Numbered from the stretch's first letter, positions 6,200 to 14,193 are shown. The stretch: 19,080 bases of DNA from CAKRHR01 sp964423195 (GCA_964423195.1 CAYRDY010000041.1:1-19080), one strand, 5' to 3'. Program-made: numbers and translations. Notes: generated by a model from the sequence alone, not told the origin.

Positions 6200-7201
6200 G
6201 TGAAAAAAATAGGAAGTCTTTTTTGTGTGTTTTTAATCTGTGTGTCGCTCGTCGGCTGCGGTCGGACGGCTGAACCGGACAGCGGCGGCGCAGGCGCGGC
6301 GGGGAAGAAGCCCGTGGTCGTGTGCACGCTGTTCCCGCAGTACGATTTCGCGCGGACGGTCTTTGGGGACGCGGCCGATGTGGTGATGATTCTGAAACCC
6401 GGCATGGAAAGCCATATGTTTGACCCGACGCCGCGGGACATGGTGACGATCTCAGAGGCGGACGCGTTGATTTACACGGGGGATGAGATGGAGCCGTGGG
6501 CTGCCGAGATCGTGGAGAGTCTCTCGCAGGTGCGGATCCTTGATCTCTCGCGGGTGGTGAGGCTTGAGCAAGAGGATCATGATCATGCGGCCGCCGAGGC
6601 TGAGTCCGGCGAGGGGTCGGAAGCTGCGGCCGCCGAGGCGGATCATCTCTGGGAGCGGCATCATGATCACGAGCACAGCTACGACCCGCATTTCTGGCTC
6701 GACCTCGACAATGCCCGGTCCATGCTTGAGGCCATCGGAGATCTGGCTGTGGAGATGGGTCTCGACGGGGAGACCGTCGCGGCGCGGGTGCAGGATTATT
6801 CGGAGCGGCTCGCGGCGCTGGATGAGGCCTATTTTGAAGCCGTGGCGGAGGCGGCGCACAGAGACATCGTGTTCGCGGGGCGGTTTGCCTACGGCTATCT
6901 GGTGAACAGGTATGGCTTGGACTACGAGACGGTTTACCATACCTGTGCCGCCGAGGAGGATCCGAGTGTCTATGATATGGCGCGGGTGATCGATTACATC
7001 GGCGAACATCAGACCAAGGTCATTTTTTACGAGGAATTGTCGAGCGCGGTGGTGGCAAAAACGATTGCCGCCGATACCGGCGTGCAGATACGGATGTTAT
7101 CCACGGCGCACAATGTCTCCAAGGAAGCGTTTGACGCGGGGATCACATTTTACGATATTATCAGCAACAATCTGGAAGTGCTGAGGGAGGCGCTGGAATG
7201 A
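6200..7201 (+). CDS. znuA: Zinc/manganese-type ABC transporter substrate-binding lipoprotein
   Basis: 333 aa from GTG, with AAGGTG 7 nt upstream. A lipoprotein signal ends in the lipobox LVGC (C20), so the protein should be anchored outside the membrane. The ZnuA/TroA cluster A-I fold is shown by GMESHMFDPTP (H72, a canonical metal ligand), a His/Glu-rich loop at residues 126-160 typical of zinc-specific members, DPHFWLD (H164, second ligand) and the GYLVNRYGL region. The third canonical ligand His, expected before AFGY, is Arg here (AGRFAYGYL, R228). The protein has instead a YHTCAAEEDPS segment (247-255), a variation I associate with clostridial relatives. It captures Zn2+ for the ATPase and permease that follow, and its stop overlaps the next start (ATGA). 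Confidence 0.88.
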   Translation: MKKIGSLFCVFLICVSLVGCGRTAEPDSGGAGAAGKKPVVVCTLFPQYDFARTVFGDAADVVMILKPGMESHMFDPTPRDMVTISEADALIYTGDEMEPWAAEIVESLSQVRILDLSRVVRLEQEDHDHAAAEAESGEGSEAAAAEADHLWERHHDHEHSYDPHFWLDLDNARSMLEAIGDLAVEMGLDGETVAARVQDYSERLAALDEAYFEAVAEAAHRDIVFAGRFAYGYLVNRYGLDYETVYHTCAAEEDPSVYDMARVIDYIGEHQTKVIFYEELSSAVVAKTIAADTGVQIRMLSTAHNVSKEAFDAGITFYDIISNNLEVLREALE

Positions 7202-7872
7202 GTTTACTTGAAATCAGGGACGTCTCGGTCGCCTACGACTATGAGCGGGAATACGCCATCGAGCATGTCAGTTTTGCCATTGATGACGGCGAATACGTCT
7301 GCCTGATCGGCAGCAACGGTTCGGGCAAGAGTACCCTCCTGAAGGGACTGGTGGGACTGGTGCCGCTCTCAAAGGGCGAGGTCGACAGACACATCTCTTT
7401 GGAGCAGTGCGCCTACATGGGACAGGACAATCTGATCGAAAAAGATTTTCCGGCGACCGCGTGGGAGGTCGTGCTCTCAGGCACGCAGAAGCGCGATCGG
7501 GTGTTTCCGTTTTACACAAAGAGGGATCGACAGAAGGCCCAGGAGGCCCTGGAAATTTTTGAGGTATCTGATCTGGGCGCGAAGCGCATCGGGAATCTGT
7601 CGGGCGGACAGCAGCGGCGCGTTTTGCTGGCGAGGGCATTTTGCCGCGACCCGAAACTTTTGATTCTGGACGAGCCGTGCGCGGGGCTTGATCCGGCGAT
7701 CACGGAGGAATTTTACGGGCTGCTTGGCAGGCTCAACCGCGAGCGGCACATGACGATATTGATGGCATCGCATGATCTTGAGCAGGTGGCGTCCTGTGCC
7801 ACGCGGGTGATCGTCATGAACCGCACCATAGAATTTGACGGCAGTATCGAAAAGTGGAAGGGGGCAGAGTGA
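7198..7872 (+). CDS. znuC: Metal ABC transporter ATP-binding protein
   Basis: 224 aa. It has Walker A GSNGSGKST (38-46), the Q-loop region YMGQDN, signature LSGGQQRR (134-141), Walker B LLILDEP (D158, E159 catalytic) and the switch His in ASHDLEQ. It belongs to the manganese/zinc/iron-chelate importer ATPases and supplies energy to the adjacent permease. Its ATG overlaps the znuA stop by 4 nt and its stop overlaps the permease start (TGATG), showing translational coupling. All nucleotide-binding motifs are intact. Confidence 0.93.
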   Translation: MSLLEIRDVSVAYDYEREYAIEHVSFAIDDGEYVCLIGSNGSGKSTLLKGLVGLVPLSKGEVDRHISLEQCAYMGQDNLIEKDFPATAWEVVLSGTQKRDRVFPFYTKRDRQKAQEALEIFEVSDLGAKRIGNLSGGQQRRVLLARAFCRDPKLLILDEPCAGLDPAITEEFYGLLGRLNRERHMTILMASHDLEQVASCATRVIVMNRTIEFDGSIEKWKGAE

Positions 7873-8684
7873 TGCAGGATTTTTTGAAAATGTTTTCCTA
7901 TCCGTTCATCCAGCGCGCGCTGATCGTCGGCGTCCTGATCTCGCTGTGCGCGGCGCTTCTGGGCGTGATTCTGGTCCTCAAGCGCTACGCGCTGATCGGC
8001 CACGGCCTAGGCGATGTCGGTTTCGCGTCCACATCCCTGGCAGTGGCGCTGGGACTGCCGATCATGCCGGTGTCCATACCGATCGTTGTGGTCGCGGCAT
8101 GCCTGATCATGTTTTACAGTCAGAAAATGAAAGCCGGCGGCGATGTGGCCATCGGTATGGTGGCAACCGGCGCGCTGTCGGTGGGCGTGATCATCACGGC
8201 GGTGTCTGGCGGGTTTAATGTGGATGTGAGCAATTATATGTTCGGCAGCATCCTGGCGATGAGCAATCTCGATGTGATTTTCAGCCTGGTGCTGTCTATA
8301 GTGATCATCATGATCTATGTCTTATTTTATAACCGTCTGTTTTTGATTACCTGTGACGAGGTCTTCGCGCGATCCTGCGGCATTCGGGTGGGCTTTTTTC
8401 AGTTCTTGATCGCCCTTCTGACCGCGCTGACGGTGGTGCTGGGCATGCGGATGATGGGCAGCCTCCTGATCTCCAGCCTGATCATTTTTCCTGCGGTCAC
8501 AGCGAGAAAGCTGGCGGGGAGTTTCAAGGGGGTCGTGTGTACCTCGGTGGTCTTGTCAGTGGCCTGTTTTCTGGTCGGCATCACGCTGTCCTTTATGGTC
8601 AATCTCCCGACCGGCGCCAGCATCGTGCTGGTCAACCTGGCGGTGCTGGTGGTCGTCACGCTGATCCGGCGAATCAAAAGATAA
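7872..8684 (+). CDS. znuB: Metal ABC transporter permease (ZnuB family)
   Basis: About 270 aa, largely hydrophobic with roughly eight likely membrane segments. It shows the ABC-3 family signs: RYALIGHGLGDVGFAS near residues 36-51, and a cytoplasmic stretch with CDEVFARSCGIRV that resembles the coupling region. It forms the membrane channel of the importer with the ZnuC ATPase. ATG 7872 overlaps the znuC stop and has a GGAAGGGGG-like site upstream; an in-frame ATG at 7854 would add six residues inside znuC and is less likely. No convincing terminator follows; only a weak hairpin (8688-8699) precedes the next promoter. Confidence 0.92.
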   Translation: MQDFLKMFSYPFIQRALIVGVLISLCAALLGVILVLKRYALIGHGLGDVGFASTSLAVALGLPIMPVSIPIVVVAACLIMFYSQKMKAGGDVAIGMVATGALSVGVIITAVSGGFNVDVSNYMFGSILAMSNLDVIFSLVLSIVIIMIYVLFYNRLFLITCDEVFARSCGIRVGFFQFLIALLTALTVVLGMRMMGSLLISSLIIFPAVTARKLAGSFKGVVCTSVVLSVACFLVGITLSFMVNLPTGASIVLVNLAVLVVVTLIRRIKR

Positions 8685-8710
8685 ATTTCTCGTGCGAGAG
8701 CAGATTTGAT

Positions 8711-8739
8711 TTGAATTTTTTTTTCGAAGGTGGTAAACT
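8711..8739 (+). promoter_or_regulatory. Sigma-A type promoter for the glycosyltransferase
   Basis: TTGAAT (8711-8716) and TAAACT (8734-8739) are 17 bp apart, with a T-tract just inside the spacer. The leader would be about 75 nt. This suggests that the glycosyltransferase is transcribed apart from the znu genes. Confidence 0.55.
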
Positions 8740-8819
8740 GACTGATAGATACAGGCAGGGACAAGCCGGTAAATTCGGGGTGTCTATCCGGCGCCGCTGC
8801 GGGAAAGGATTTGAGGGAT

Positions 8820-9839
8820 ATGAAGATCATTACATTTGTCGTGCCGTGTTACAACTCTGAGTCATATATGCGCCATTGTATCAATTCACTGCTTCCGGCG
8901 GGCGAAGACGCGGAGATCCTTATCGTTGACGACGGCTCGACGGATGGGACCGCGGCCATAGCCGATGAATACGCCGCAAGATATCCGTCCATCGCGAGGG
9001 CGATTCATCAGGAAAATAAAGGCCACGGAGGGGCGGTCAATACAGGACTTGAGCATGCGTCCGGCATCTATTTCAAAGTGGTGGATTCGGATGACTGGCT
9101 GGACAGGGGCAGCCTCAAGACACTGATGGATACCATATGCGATGAGATTAAAAATTTCGAGCGGGTGGACATGTATGTCTGTAATTATGTGTACGAGCAT
9201 GTGCAGGACAGAAAGAGGCATGTCGTAAAGTATGATAACGCTCTGCCGGAAAATGAGATTTTCGGATGGAGAGAGATGCACAGACTGCGTCCCGACCAGA
9301 ATCTGCTCATGCACTCGGTGATCTATCGGACACAGGTGCTGAGGGACTGCGGACTGAAACTGCCGGAACACACATTTTATGTGGATAATCTGTTTGTCTA
9401 TGTGCCGCTGCCGTATGTCAAAACGCTGTACTATCTGAATATAGATCTCTACAGATATTTTATCGGACGTGAGGATCAGTCCGTCAATCAGCAGGTCATG
9501 ATCCGGCGCATCGACCAGCAGATTCTGGTCAATGAATTGATGATCGATGCCTACGATCTGCCAAAAGGCGTCCATAACAGAAAGCTCGCCCAATATATGC
9601 TCAGCTATCTGTCCATGATCTGCAGTGTCACCTCGGTGATGCTGGTGCTGGCGCGGACGCCCGAAGCCGACGAGAAGCGCCGAAAGCTGTGGCGTGAGTT
9701 CAAGGAGAAGCGTCCGGTGACTTACCGCCATGTGCGCGTTGGCATCCGCGGACTGGTGTCCAACCCGAAGACGAGATTCGGCAAGGTGGCGACCAGTCAG
9801 CTATACAAGGTCATTCGGAAAATCTATAAGTTTAATTAA
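8820..9839 (+). CDS. Family 2 glycosyltransferase
   Basis: About 339 aa. The N-terminal GT-A domain has VVPCYNSE (7-14), LIVDDGSTDGT (34-44), the acceptor-side NKGHGGAVNTG (66-76) and the metal/nucleotide-sugar motif DSDDW (89-93). Such enzymes move a sugar from a nucleotide donor to a lipid, polysaccharide or protein acceptor at the cytosolic face. The C-terminal half is not a recognised domain and has one hydrophobic stretch (YMLSYLSMICSVTSVMLVL, near residue 260) that may contact the membrane, and a basic C-terminus. No polysaccharide cluster surrounds it, so the acceptor is unknown. ATG 8820 is chosen as it fits the ribosome binding site GGAAAGG at 8802-8808; a TTG at 8811 is in frame. 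It is convergent with the lipoprotein gene downstream. Confidence 0.85.
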   Translation: MKIITFVVPCYNSESYMRHCINSLLPAGEDAEILIVDDGSTDGTAAIADEYAARYPSIARAIHQENKGHGGAVNTGLEHASGIYFKVVDSDDWLDRGSLKTLMDTICDEIKNFERVDMYVCNYVYEHVQDRKRHVVKYDNALPENEIFGWREMHRLRPDQNLLMHSVIYRTQVLRDCGLKLPEHTFYVDNLFVYVPLPYVKTLYYLNIDLYRYFIGREDQSVNQQVMIRRIDQQILVNELMIDAYDLPKGVHNRKLAQYMLSYLSMICSVTSVMLVLARTPEADEKRRKLWREFKEKRPVTYRHVRVGIRGLVSNPKTRFGKVATSQLYKVIRKIYKFN

Positions 9840-9858
9840 ATCATATAAAATAAAAAAT

Positions 9859-9895
9859 AAAAAAGTCTGCCCGCCGGCGACAGCCGGCGGGCAGA
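9859..9895 (-). terminator. Strong hairpin terminator for the lipoprotein gene
   Basis: A perfect 13-bp stem (TCTGCCCGCCGGC at 9866-9878 with its complement at 9883-9895, loop GACA) is followed on the minus strand by a U-rich run complementary to 9859-9864 and further A-rich sequence. It lies 29 bp past the lipoprotein stop. Read from the plus strand it could also stop the glycosyltransferase transcript, though the T-tract there is poor. Confidence 0.85.
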
Positions 9896-9924
9896 TGATA
9901 TATCAAGAGGCTCACTCTAAAAGA

Positions 9925-10920
9925 TTAAGGATTCAATGTGATATTTTCATGCACATAGTCATCTCCGGTTAAATCATCACGATGTGCTCTTAGAAGGAAG
10001 GAGATTTCATTCACTTCTGTGATACTGTTCTCCTCAAAAATACTGTCGGACCATGCCATTGAAGTAAAAGCACACTTTCCAGGGGCAACAGAGTGCGCAA
10101 AAAACGGATCCGCCATATACCCGTTGACTGTCGCGTCGTCCACAGAAAACATCACTGTCTGGTCAGTCTTGTTCAGCAGGAATAGATTGACGGTATATCC
10201 CCACAGTTCATCCTCCTCATAGCCTGTGACAATGGCTGTGCAGGCATCGTTATCAACGAGAACCTGGTCAGTATCCTGCGGTTCTCTGACGAACACAGTG
10301 GCTTTATCCTCCCCATAAGGATAGATATGAATCGTGTCATTGGCAACCGGATCAGCTAACCAGTCATCACTGTCATGGACGCGGAATGTCAGCTCAATAT
10401 CCGTAAAATCGCCTATGTCATTTTCTTCAAGCGTATCTGTCGTAAAATTGATCTCATTGTTGGATTTGCTGCCTGCAGTAACTTCTGTGGCAAAAGCCGG
10501 ATCGCATTCCACGCCGTTGATCGATGCGGTTTCCACGGCAAACATATATGTCTTATCAGAAGATTTGTTCTCTAGCATCGCTTTTAAAGTATATCCCCAC
10601 AAGTTGTCCGGATCAATTTCCGTGATCTTTATTGTACACTGATCATTATCAACGGCGACAACCTCCTGAAATTCTGTACTTGCCTCTTGGTTTTCGCCTT
10701 TTGCCTCCTCGGTTTCCTCATTTTGGTTTTCGTCCTTTGCCTCCTCAGTTTCCTCATTTTGGTTTTCGCCCTTTCCCTCTTCAGCCGCTTCATCTTGTTG
10801 AGACGAAGCACCGGAGGGCCCTTGATCGTCTGAGTTATTTCCTTCTGTGGATGTCCCGCCGCATGCCGTGAGCGGGAACACCAGCATCAATATCAAAAGC
10901 ATCACCAGGCTTTTTTTCAT
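9925..10920 (-). CDS. Lipoprotein with duplicated beta-rich domain and acidic repeat linker
   Basis: 331 aa, function unknown. A lipoprotein signal ends in LTAC (C20). Residues 21-86 are a low-complexity acidic linker with a 12-residue repeat (ENQNEETEEAKD and near copies at 52-63 and 64-75, then a partial one). Two homologous domains follow: one from about residue 88 with VDNDQCTIKIT..LWGYTLKAMLENK, the other from about 219 with VDNDACTAIVT..LWGYTVNLFLLNK. Each continues with a MFxV..A.(I/V)NG segment, an N-x-IxF or similar strand, and a closing (F/L)R.H..DD. The protein is likely surface-exposed and held off the membrane by the linker. The start has AGGAAG upstream. It lies 73 bp after the HTH gene on the same strand and ends at a strong terminator. 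It could bind a ligand or cell-wall partner; nothing in the sequence shows which. Confidence 0.85.
   Translation of the reverse strand: MKKSLVMLLILMLVFPLTACGGTSTEGNNSDDQGPSGASSQQDEAAEEGKGENQNEETEEAKDENQNEETEEAKGENQEASTEFQEVVAVDNDQCTIKITEIDPDNLWGYTLKAMLENKSSDKTYMFAVETASINGVECDPAFATEVTAGSKSNNEINFTTDTLEENDIGDFTDIELTFRVHDSDDWLADPVANDTIHIYPYGEDKATVFVREPQDTDQVLVDNDACTAIVTGYEEDELWGYTVNLFLLNKTDQTVMFSVDDATVNGYMADPFFAHSVAPGKCAFTSMAWSDSIFEENSITEVNEISFLLRAHRDDLTGDDYVHENITLNP
10687..10780. repeat. 36-bp tandem repeat in the lipoprotein linker
   Basis: Units beginning with TTGGTTTTCG start at 10687, 10723 and 10759 (period 36 bp, the third partial). Each encodes the 12-residue acidic repeat of the linker on the minus strand, so copy changes keep the reading frame. 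Confidence 0.9.
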
Positions 10921-10971
10921 TTTCTCTTCCTCGCTTTCTCTAAAATATTCCGCATAAATATATTTTTAAAG

Positions 10972-10985
10972 CAGCAAAACTGCTG
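10972..10985 (-). other. Small hairpin between the HTH and lipoprotein genes
   Basis: CAGCA and TGCTG (10972-10976, 10981-10985) form a 5-bp stem with a 4-nt loop, followed on the minus strand by CTTTAAAAAT. It may act as a weak attenuator within the two-gene unit. Confidence 0.35.
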
Positions 10986-10993
10986 AATGTTTT

Positions 10994-11455
10994 TTATTCT
11001 TGAATGCCACTTGTGCGAAGCGGCTCCATGCCGTTTTCTTTCAGATGGGCATTCACATCGATAATGCTCCCAGGGCGTTCATTGAAAACAATCATCAGAA
11101 AAGCGTCCCGCGGATTTTTGGCATATAATTCCGGCATTCCGTATTTTTTCAATGCCTTCTGCGTTTCCGCCAGTGAAAAGCCGGCGACGTAACAGATTCT
11201 TAATATCACATCCCGCTGCCTGGTCCGTTTTTCGCCGTTCAGGAGCTTATATCCGTAGCGTTCCGGAATATCCGCCCTCAAAAATACAATCTGCTGCGTC
11301 AGTTTCTTTTCTTTAAACAGACGTTTCATATAAGCGGAAAAAGTATTTTCACCGTCCAGCATGCTCTCTTTGTTTTTTTCGCAAAAATCGCCAAAGTCTC
11401 GAAGGTGTGTGTTTCCAAGGACATTTTCAAGGTCGTTTGTATTTTTTTCGTCCAT
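10994..11455 (-). CDS. Small helix-turn-helix regulator of a type found beside Ser/Thr kinases
   Basis: 153 aa. Residues about 40-105 look like an XRE-type helix-turn-helix: FSAYMKRLFKEKKLT, then YGYKLLNGEKRTRQRDVILRI and FSLAETQKALKK. The tail has LYAKNPRDAFLMIVF and DVNAHLKENGMEPL. The order short acidic N-terminus, YGY..xxGxRxxSRD-like core, LY..NPRDA tail is one I recall from small clostridial regulators often next to protein kinases; the family has no firm function I can name. It may regulate the divergent kinase gene and the lipoprotein gene. The start has GGAGA upstream. It is about 220 bp from the divergent kinase start. Confidence 0.75.
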   Translation of the reverse strand: MDEKNTNDLENVLGNTHLRDFGDFCEKNKESMLDGENTFSAYMKRLFKEKKLTQQIVFLRADIPERYGYKLLNGEKRTRQRDVILRICYVAGFSLAETQKALKKYGMPELYAKNPRDAFLMIVFNERPGSIIDVNAHLKENGMEPLRTSGIQE

Positions 11456-11480
11456 AAAGATTCTCCAATCATGAGAAATG

Positions 11481-11489
11481 TGTTATAAT
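11481..11489 (+). promoter_or_regulatory. Extended -10 promoter candidate for the kinase
   Basis: TG-T-TATAAT with TATAAT at 11484-11489; no good -35 box at the proper distance (TTCTCC near 11461). It would give a leader of about 180 nt before the kinase ATG at 11677. That leader (11490-11676) contains several short GC palindromes (near 11512-11527 and 11570-11590) and no convincing gene. Confidence 0.45.
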
Positions 11490-11676
11490 ATTTTTAGTTA
11501 TCTAAAGCATCATGCGCCGTGCGGCGTACAATTACCTGCGACCGTTCACGGCGGCGCCCGGTGATCAAAACCGTCATGCGCGGCGCGCGATCGTGGATAG
11601 AAGACGATAGACAAATTTATCGACCGACGAACCCGTTTAGCGGCGTATCATCGGATATTTTGAAAGGATGGCAGCG

Positions 11677-12756
11677 ATGGAATACGCACAGCGGCGGGAC
11701 ATTTCACAATACAGAACAATTGCTGTGATGAATGAAATGCATCAGGTTTATCTCGTCCAGCATCAGGAAACCGGAAAAATCTATATCAAAAAGATATTGG
11801 ATGTCTATCATCCTCAAATTTATGCCTATTTGAGGCAAAACAAAATCACAGGTGTGCCCCGGATCGTTGACATGTATGAGGAAAATCAACAGCTGACGGT
11901 CATTGAAGAATATATATCCGGTACGTCTCTGCGGGAATTGATCGCAAACGGCAGTCTGTCCGCGAAAGCGGTCATCCAGTATATGTGTGAACTGTGTGAC
12001 ATTTTGGATCAATTGCACCATTTAGATCCGCCGATCATTCACAGAGATATCAAGCCGTCAAATGTCATCATTACATCATGTGGCCATGCGATGCTGATCG
12101 ATTTTAATGCCGCCAAATATCTGACAAATGTTCACGCGCCCGACACGGTACTCCTTGGGACACAAGGGTACGCCGCGCCGGAACAGTACGGGTTTGGCTC
12201 ATCCCTGCCGCAGACCGATATCTACGCGATGGGCGTCATGCTTCGGGAACTTGTCGCGTCTCTCCCGCGGGAAAGAGACAGGTTTGACCGCTTGATTGAA
12301 AAATGCACGCGCATTGATCCGGCGGATCGCTATCCCTCCGCCATGGATTTGAAACAAGCGCTTTTAGAAATACAGGGCAAACCTGCCGGTTCAAAGAAGG
12401 GTACCCTGCACAAACTCATCCCTCCGGGATACAGATCCCGCACGCCGTGGAAAATGTTTATCGCGACCATCGTGTATCTGATGATTATCTGGGTCAGCAT
12501 GACAATGGAGGTGGAAGGTGTCTACGGCACTGCCCTCTGGATTGAGCGCTTTTTTGCGCTGCTCATTTTACTGTCGTTTGTATTCGGTTCGTTTAATTAC
12601 TGCCACATTCAGAATTTGATACCTCTGTGTAAAAATAAAAACCGGTTGCTGCGCTATTTGGGTATTCTTCTGCTTGACGCGATGCTGGCATTTTCACTGG
12701 GTATTTTGCTGATGATTGTCAGTTCGATATTTGACAACGCGGCCGCTAACCCGTGA
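11677..12756 (+). CDS. Membrane-anchored Hanks-type serine/threonine protein kinase
   Basis: About 359 aa. The kinase domain spans residues 10-235: IHRDIKPSNV with catalytic D124, K126 and N129; DFN (142-144) in place of DFG; the activation/P+1 segment GTQGYAAPEQYG; and DIYAMGVML. The glycine-rich loop is not recognisable (VMNEMHQVYLVQH) and the ATP-site lysine is probably K38 or K39. After a basic linker, three membrane segments lie near residues 260-277, 291-309 and 327-352, leaving almost no extracellular domain. It should phosphorylate cytosolic proteins on Ser/Thr. ATG 11677 is chosen because AAAGGA lies 8 nt upstream; ATG 11668 sits on that site. It is divergent from the HTH and lipoprotein genes, with which it probably forms a signalling module. 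Substrates are unknown. Confidence 0.85.
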   Translation: MEYAQRRDISQYRTIAVMNEMHQVYLVQHQETGKIYIKKILDVYHPQIYAYLRQNKITGVPRIVDMYEENQQLTVIEEYISGTSLRELIANGSLSAKAVIQYMCELCDILDQLHHLDPPIIHRDIKPSNVIITSCGHAMLIDFNAAKYLTNVHAPDTVLLGTQGYAAPEQYGFGSSLPQTDIYAMGVMLRELVASLPRERDRFDRLIEKCTRIDPADRYPSAMDLKQALLEIQGKPAGSKKGTLHKLIPPGYRSRTPWKMFIATIVYLMIIWVSMTMEVEGVYGTALWIERFFALLILLSFVFGSFNYCHIQNLIPLCKNKNRLLRYLGILLLDAMLAFSLGILLMIVSSIFDNAAANP

Positions 12757-12903
12757 TGGATTTGATCGATACTTGCCAGATACTCACAGTATATCATAAA
12801 GTTTTTGAATGCGTTCCCCCCGCAGGGGTGGCAAAACAACATTTTATTGTGAAGTGATTTTTCAAGAGAAAATATAAAGATATCAAACGTATGCTCACCG
12901 AAT

Positions 12904-12934
12904 AAAAAATCTGCCCGCCGGATGTCGGCGGGCA
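12904..12934 (-). terminator. Hairpin terminator of prs
   Basis: A 9-bp perfect stem (TGCCCGCCG at 12912-12920 with CGGCGGGCA at 12926-12934, loop GATGT) is followed on the minus strand by a U-run complementary to 12904-12909. It lies 18 bp past the prs stop. Its sequence resembles the lipoprotein terminator at 9859-9895. The rest of the kinase-prs intergenic stretch (12757-12903) has only a weak CCCC/GGGG hairpin near 12825. Confidence 0.8.
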
Positions 12935-12952
12935 TTTGATATACTGTACGGT

Positions 12953-14134
12953 CTATTTTCCAGCCTTATATTTTTCAATCAGCGCGCCGATCTTTTCATA
13001 TGGGTCGAGCAGCTTGCTGATGGAGCGGTCATGGTTGAGGGTATCGATCAGGAGCGCGACATATTTGCTGAGGTCGACATTGACATAGTACGGGCGCTCG
13101 AGGAGCTTCGGCCGCTGGTAGGTCAGATTGGTGGTGAGGACTTTGTTGATGATCCCCTCCTCGTAATACCGGTCGAAGGCGTCCATGCCGTTGGTGAACA
13201 GGCCGAAGGTCGCGGCGACGAAGACGCGCTTGGCCTTGCGGTCCTTCAGCGCCCTGGCGACGTCGAGCATGCTCTCGCCTGAGGAGATCATATCGTCGAT
13301 GATAAATACGTCCTTGCCCTCCACGGAGGTGCCCAGAAACTCGTGGGCGACAATCGGGTTGCGACCGTTGACGATCCTCGTGTAGTCGCGGCGCTTGTAG
13401 AACATGCCCACGTCGACGCCCAGCACGTTGGCGTAGTAGACGGCGCGGCCCATCGCGCCCTCATCCGGACTGATGATCATGAGGTGGTCGTTGTCCAAAA
13501 TCACATCCGGCACATTTTTGCAGAGCGCCTTGATAAACTGGTAGGTCGGCTGGACATTGTCAAATCCCCGCAGCGGGACGGCATTCTGGACGCGCGGGTC
13601 GTGGGCGTCAAATGTGATAATATTGTCCACACCCATCGAGCTGAGCTCCTGCAGCGCGATGGCGCAATCTAAGGATTCTCTGGAGGAGCGGCGGTGCTGG
13701 CGGCTCTCATAGAGGAACGGCATAATGACATTGATGCGGCGCGCTTTGCCTGCAGCGGCCGCGATCACGCGCTTCAGATCGCTGAAATGGTCGTCCGGCG
13801 ACATGCGGTTTTCATGGCCGCACAGCGAATATTTGATGCTGCTGTTGGTCACGTCGACCAGCAGATACAGATCTTTGCCGCGGACGGATTCATCGATGGT
13901 TCCCTTGCCCTCGCCGCTGCCAAAACGGGAGCATTTGGCCTTGAGCAGGAAAGTGTCGCTGGCATAGCCGCTAAAGTGCAGCGCCTGGCTCGCATCGAGT
14001 TCGTGTTCGCGCTCCCGGCGCCATTTGACGATGTAGTGGTCCACGCGCTCGCCAAGCGCCTTGCAGCTCTCCAGGGCAATAATGCCGAGTTCGCCGACTG
14101 GGATAGAGTCGGTCATTTTTTCGCTTTGATTCAT
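12953..14134 (-). CDS. prs: Ribose-phosphate pyrophosphokinase, long form
   Basis: 393 aa from ATG 14134, which has GGAGG 6 nt upstream; a TTG at 14140 would add two residues. The enzyme makes PRPP from ribose 5-phosphate and ATP for purine, pyrimidine, His, Trp and NAD synthesis. Seen are the MPFLYESRQHRR flexible-loop region, ITFDAHDP (catalytic-site His/Asp), SPDEGAMGRA, and the PRPP-binding loop VFIIDDMISSGES (about residues 277-288). It is some 75 residues longer than the 310-320 of classical Prs, from an extended N-terminus of about 60 and insertions, as I recall in a second clostridial PRPP synthetase type. It has its own promoter and terminator, so it is a single-gene transcript downstream of dnaC. 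Confidence 0.9.
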   Translation of the reverse strand: MNQSEKMTDSIPVGELGIIALESCKALGERVDHYIVKWRREREHELDASQALHFSGYASDTFLLKAKCSRFGSGEGKGTIDESVRGKDLYLLVDVTNSSIKYSLCGHENRMSPDDHFSDLKRVIAAAAGKARRINVIMPFLYESRQHRRSSRESLDCAIALQELSSMGVDNIITFDAHDPRVQNAVPLRGFDNVQPTYQFIKALCKNVPDVILDNDHLMIISPDEGAMGRAVYYANVLGVDVGMFYKRRDYTRIVNGRNPIVAHEFLGTSVEGKDVFIIDDMISSGESMLDVARALKDRKAKRVFVAATFGLFTNGMDAFDRYYEEGIINKVLTTNLTYQRPKLLERPYYVNVDLSKYVALLIDTLNHDRSISKLLDPYEKIGALIEKYKAGK

Positions 14135-14193
14135 ATTCAACCTCCATTTGCAGGTGCTCCGCAGGCGCGGGGCAATCGGATTTATCCATGTGC

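Noticed and set aside
8688..8699. Terminator after the metal permease gene
   Set aside because: The stem is only 4-5 bp and is not followed directly by a T-tract; the later T-run belongs to the next promoter spacer.
11519..11728. Plus-strand open frame of 69 codons before the kinase
   Set aside because: It is Arg-rich, overlaps the kinase start out of frame and has no ribosome binding site.
12654..12935. Minus-strand open frame of 93 codons between kinase and prs
   Set aside because: It overlaps the kinase 3' end and the prs terminator, with no ribosome binding site or recognisable domain.
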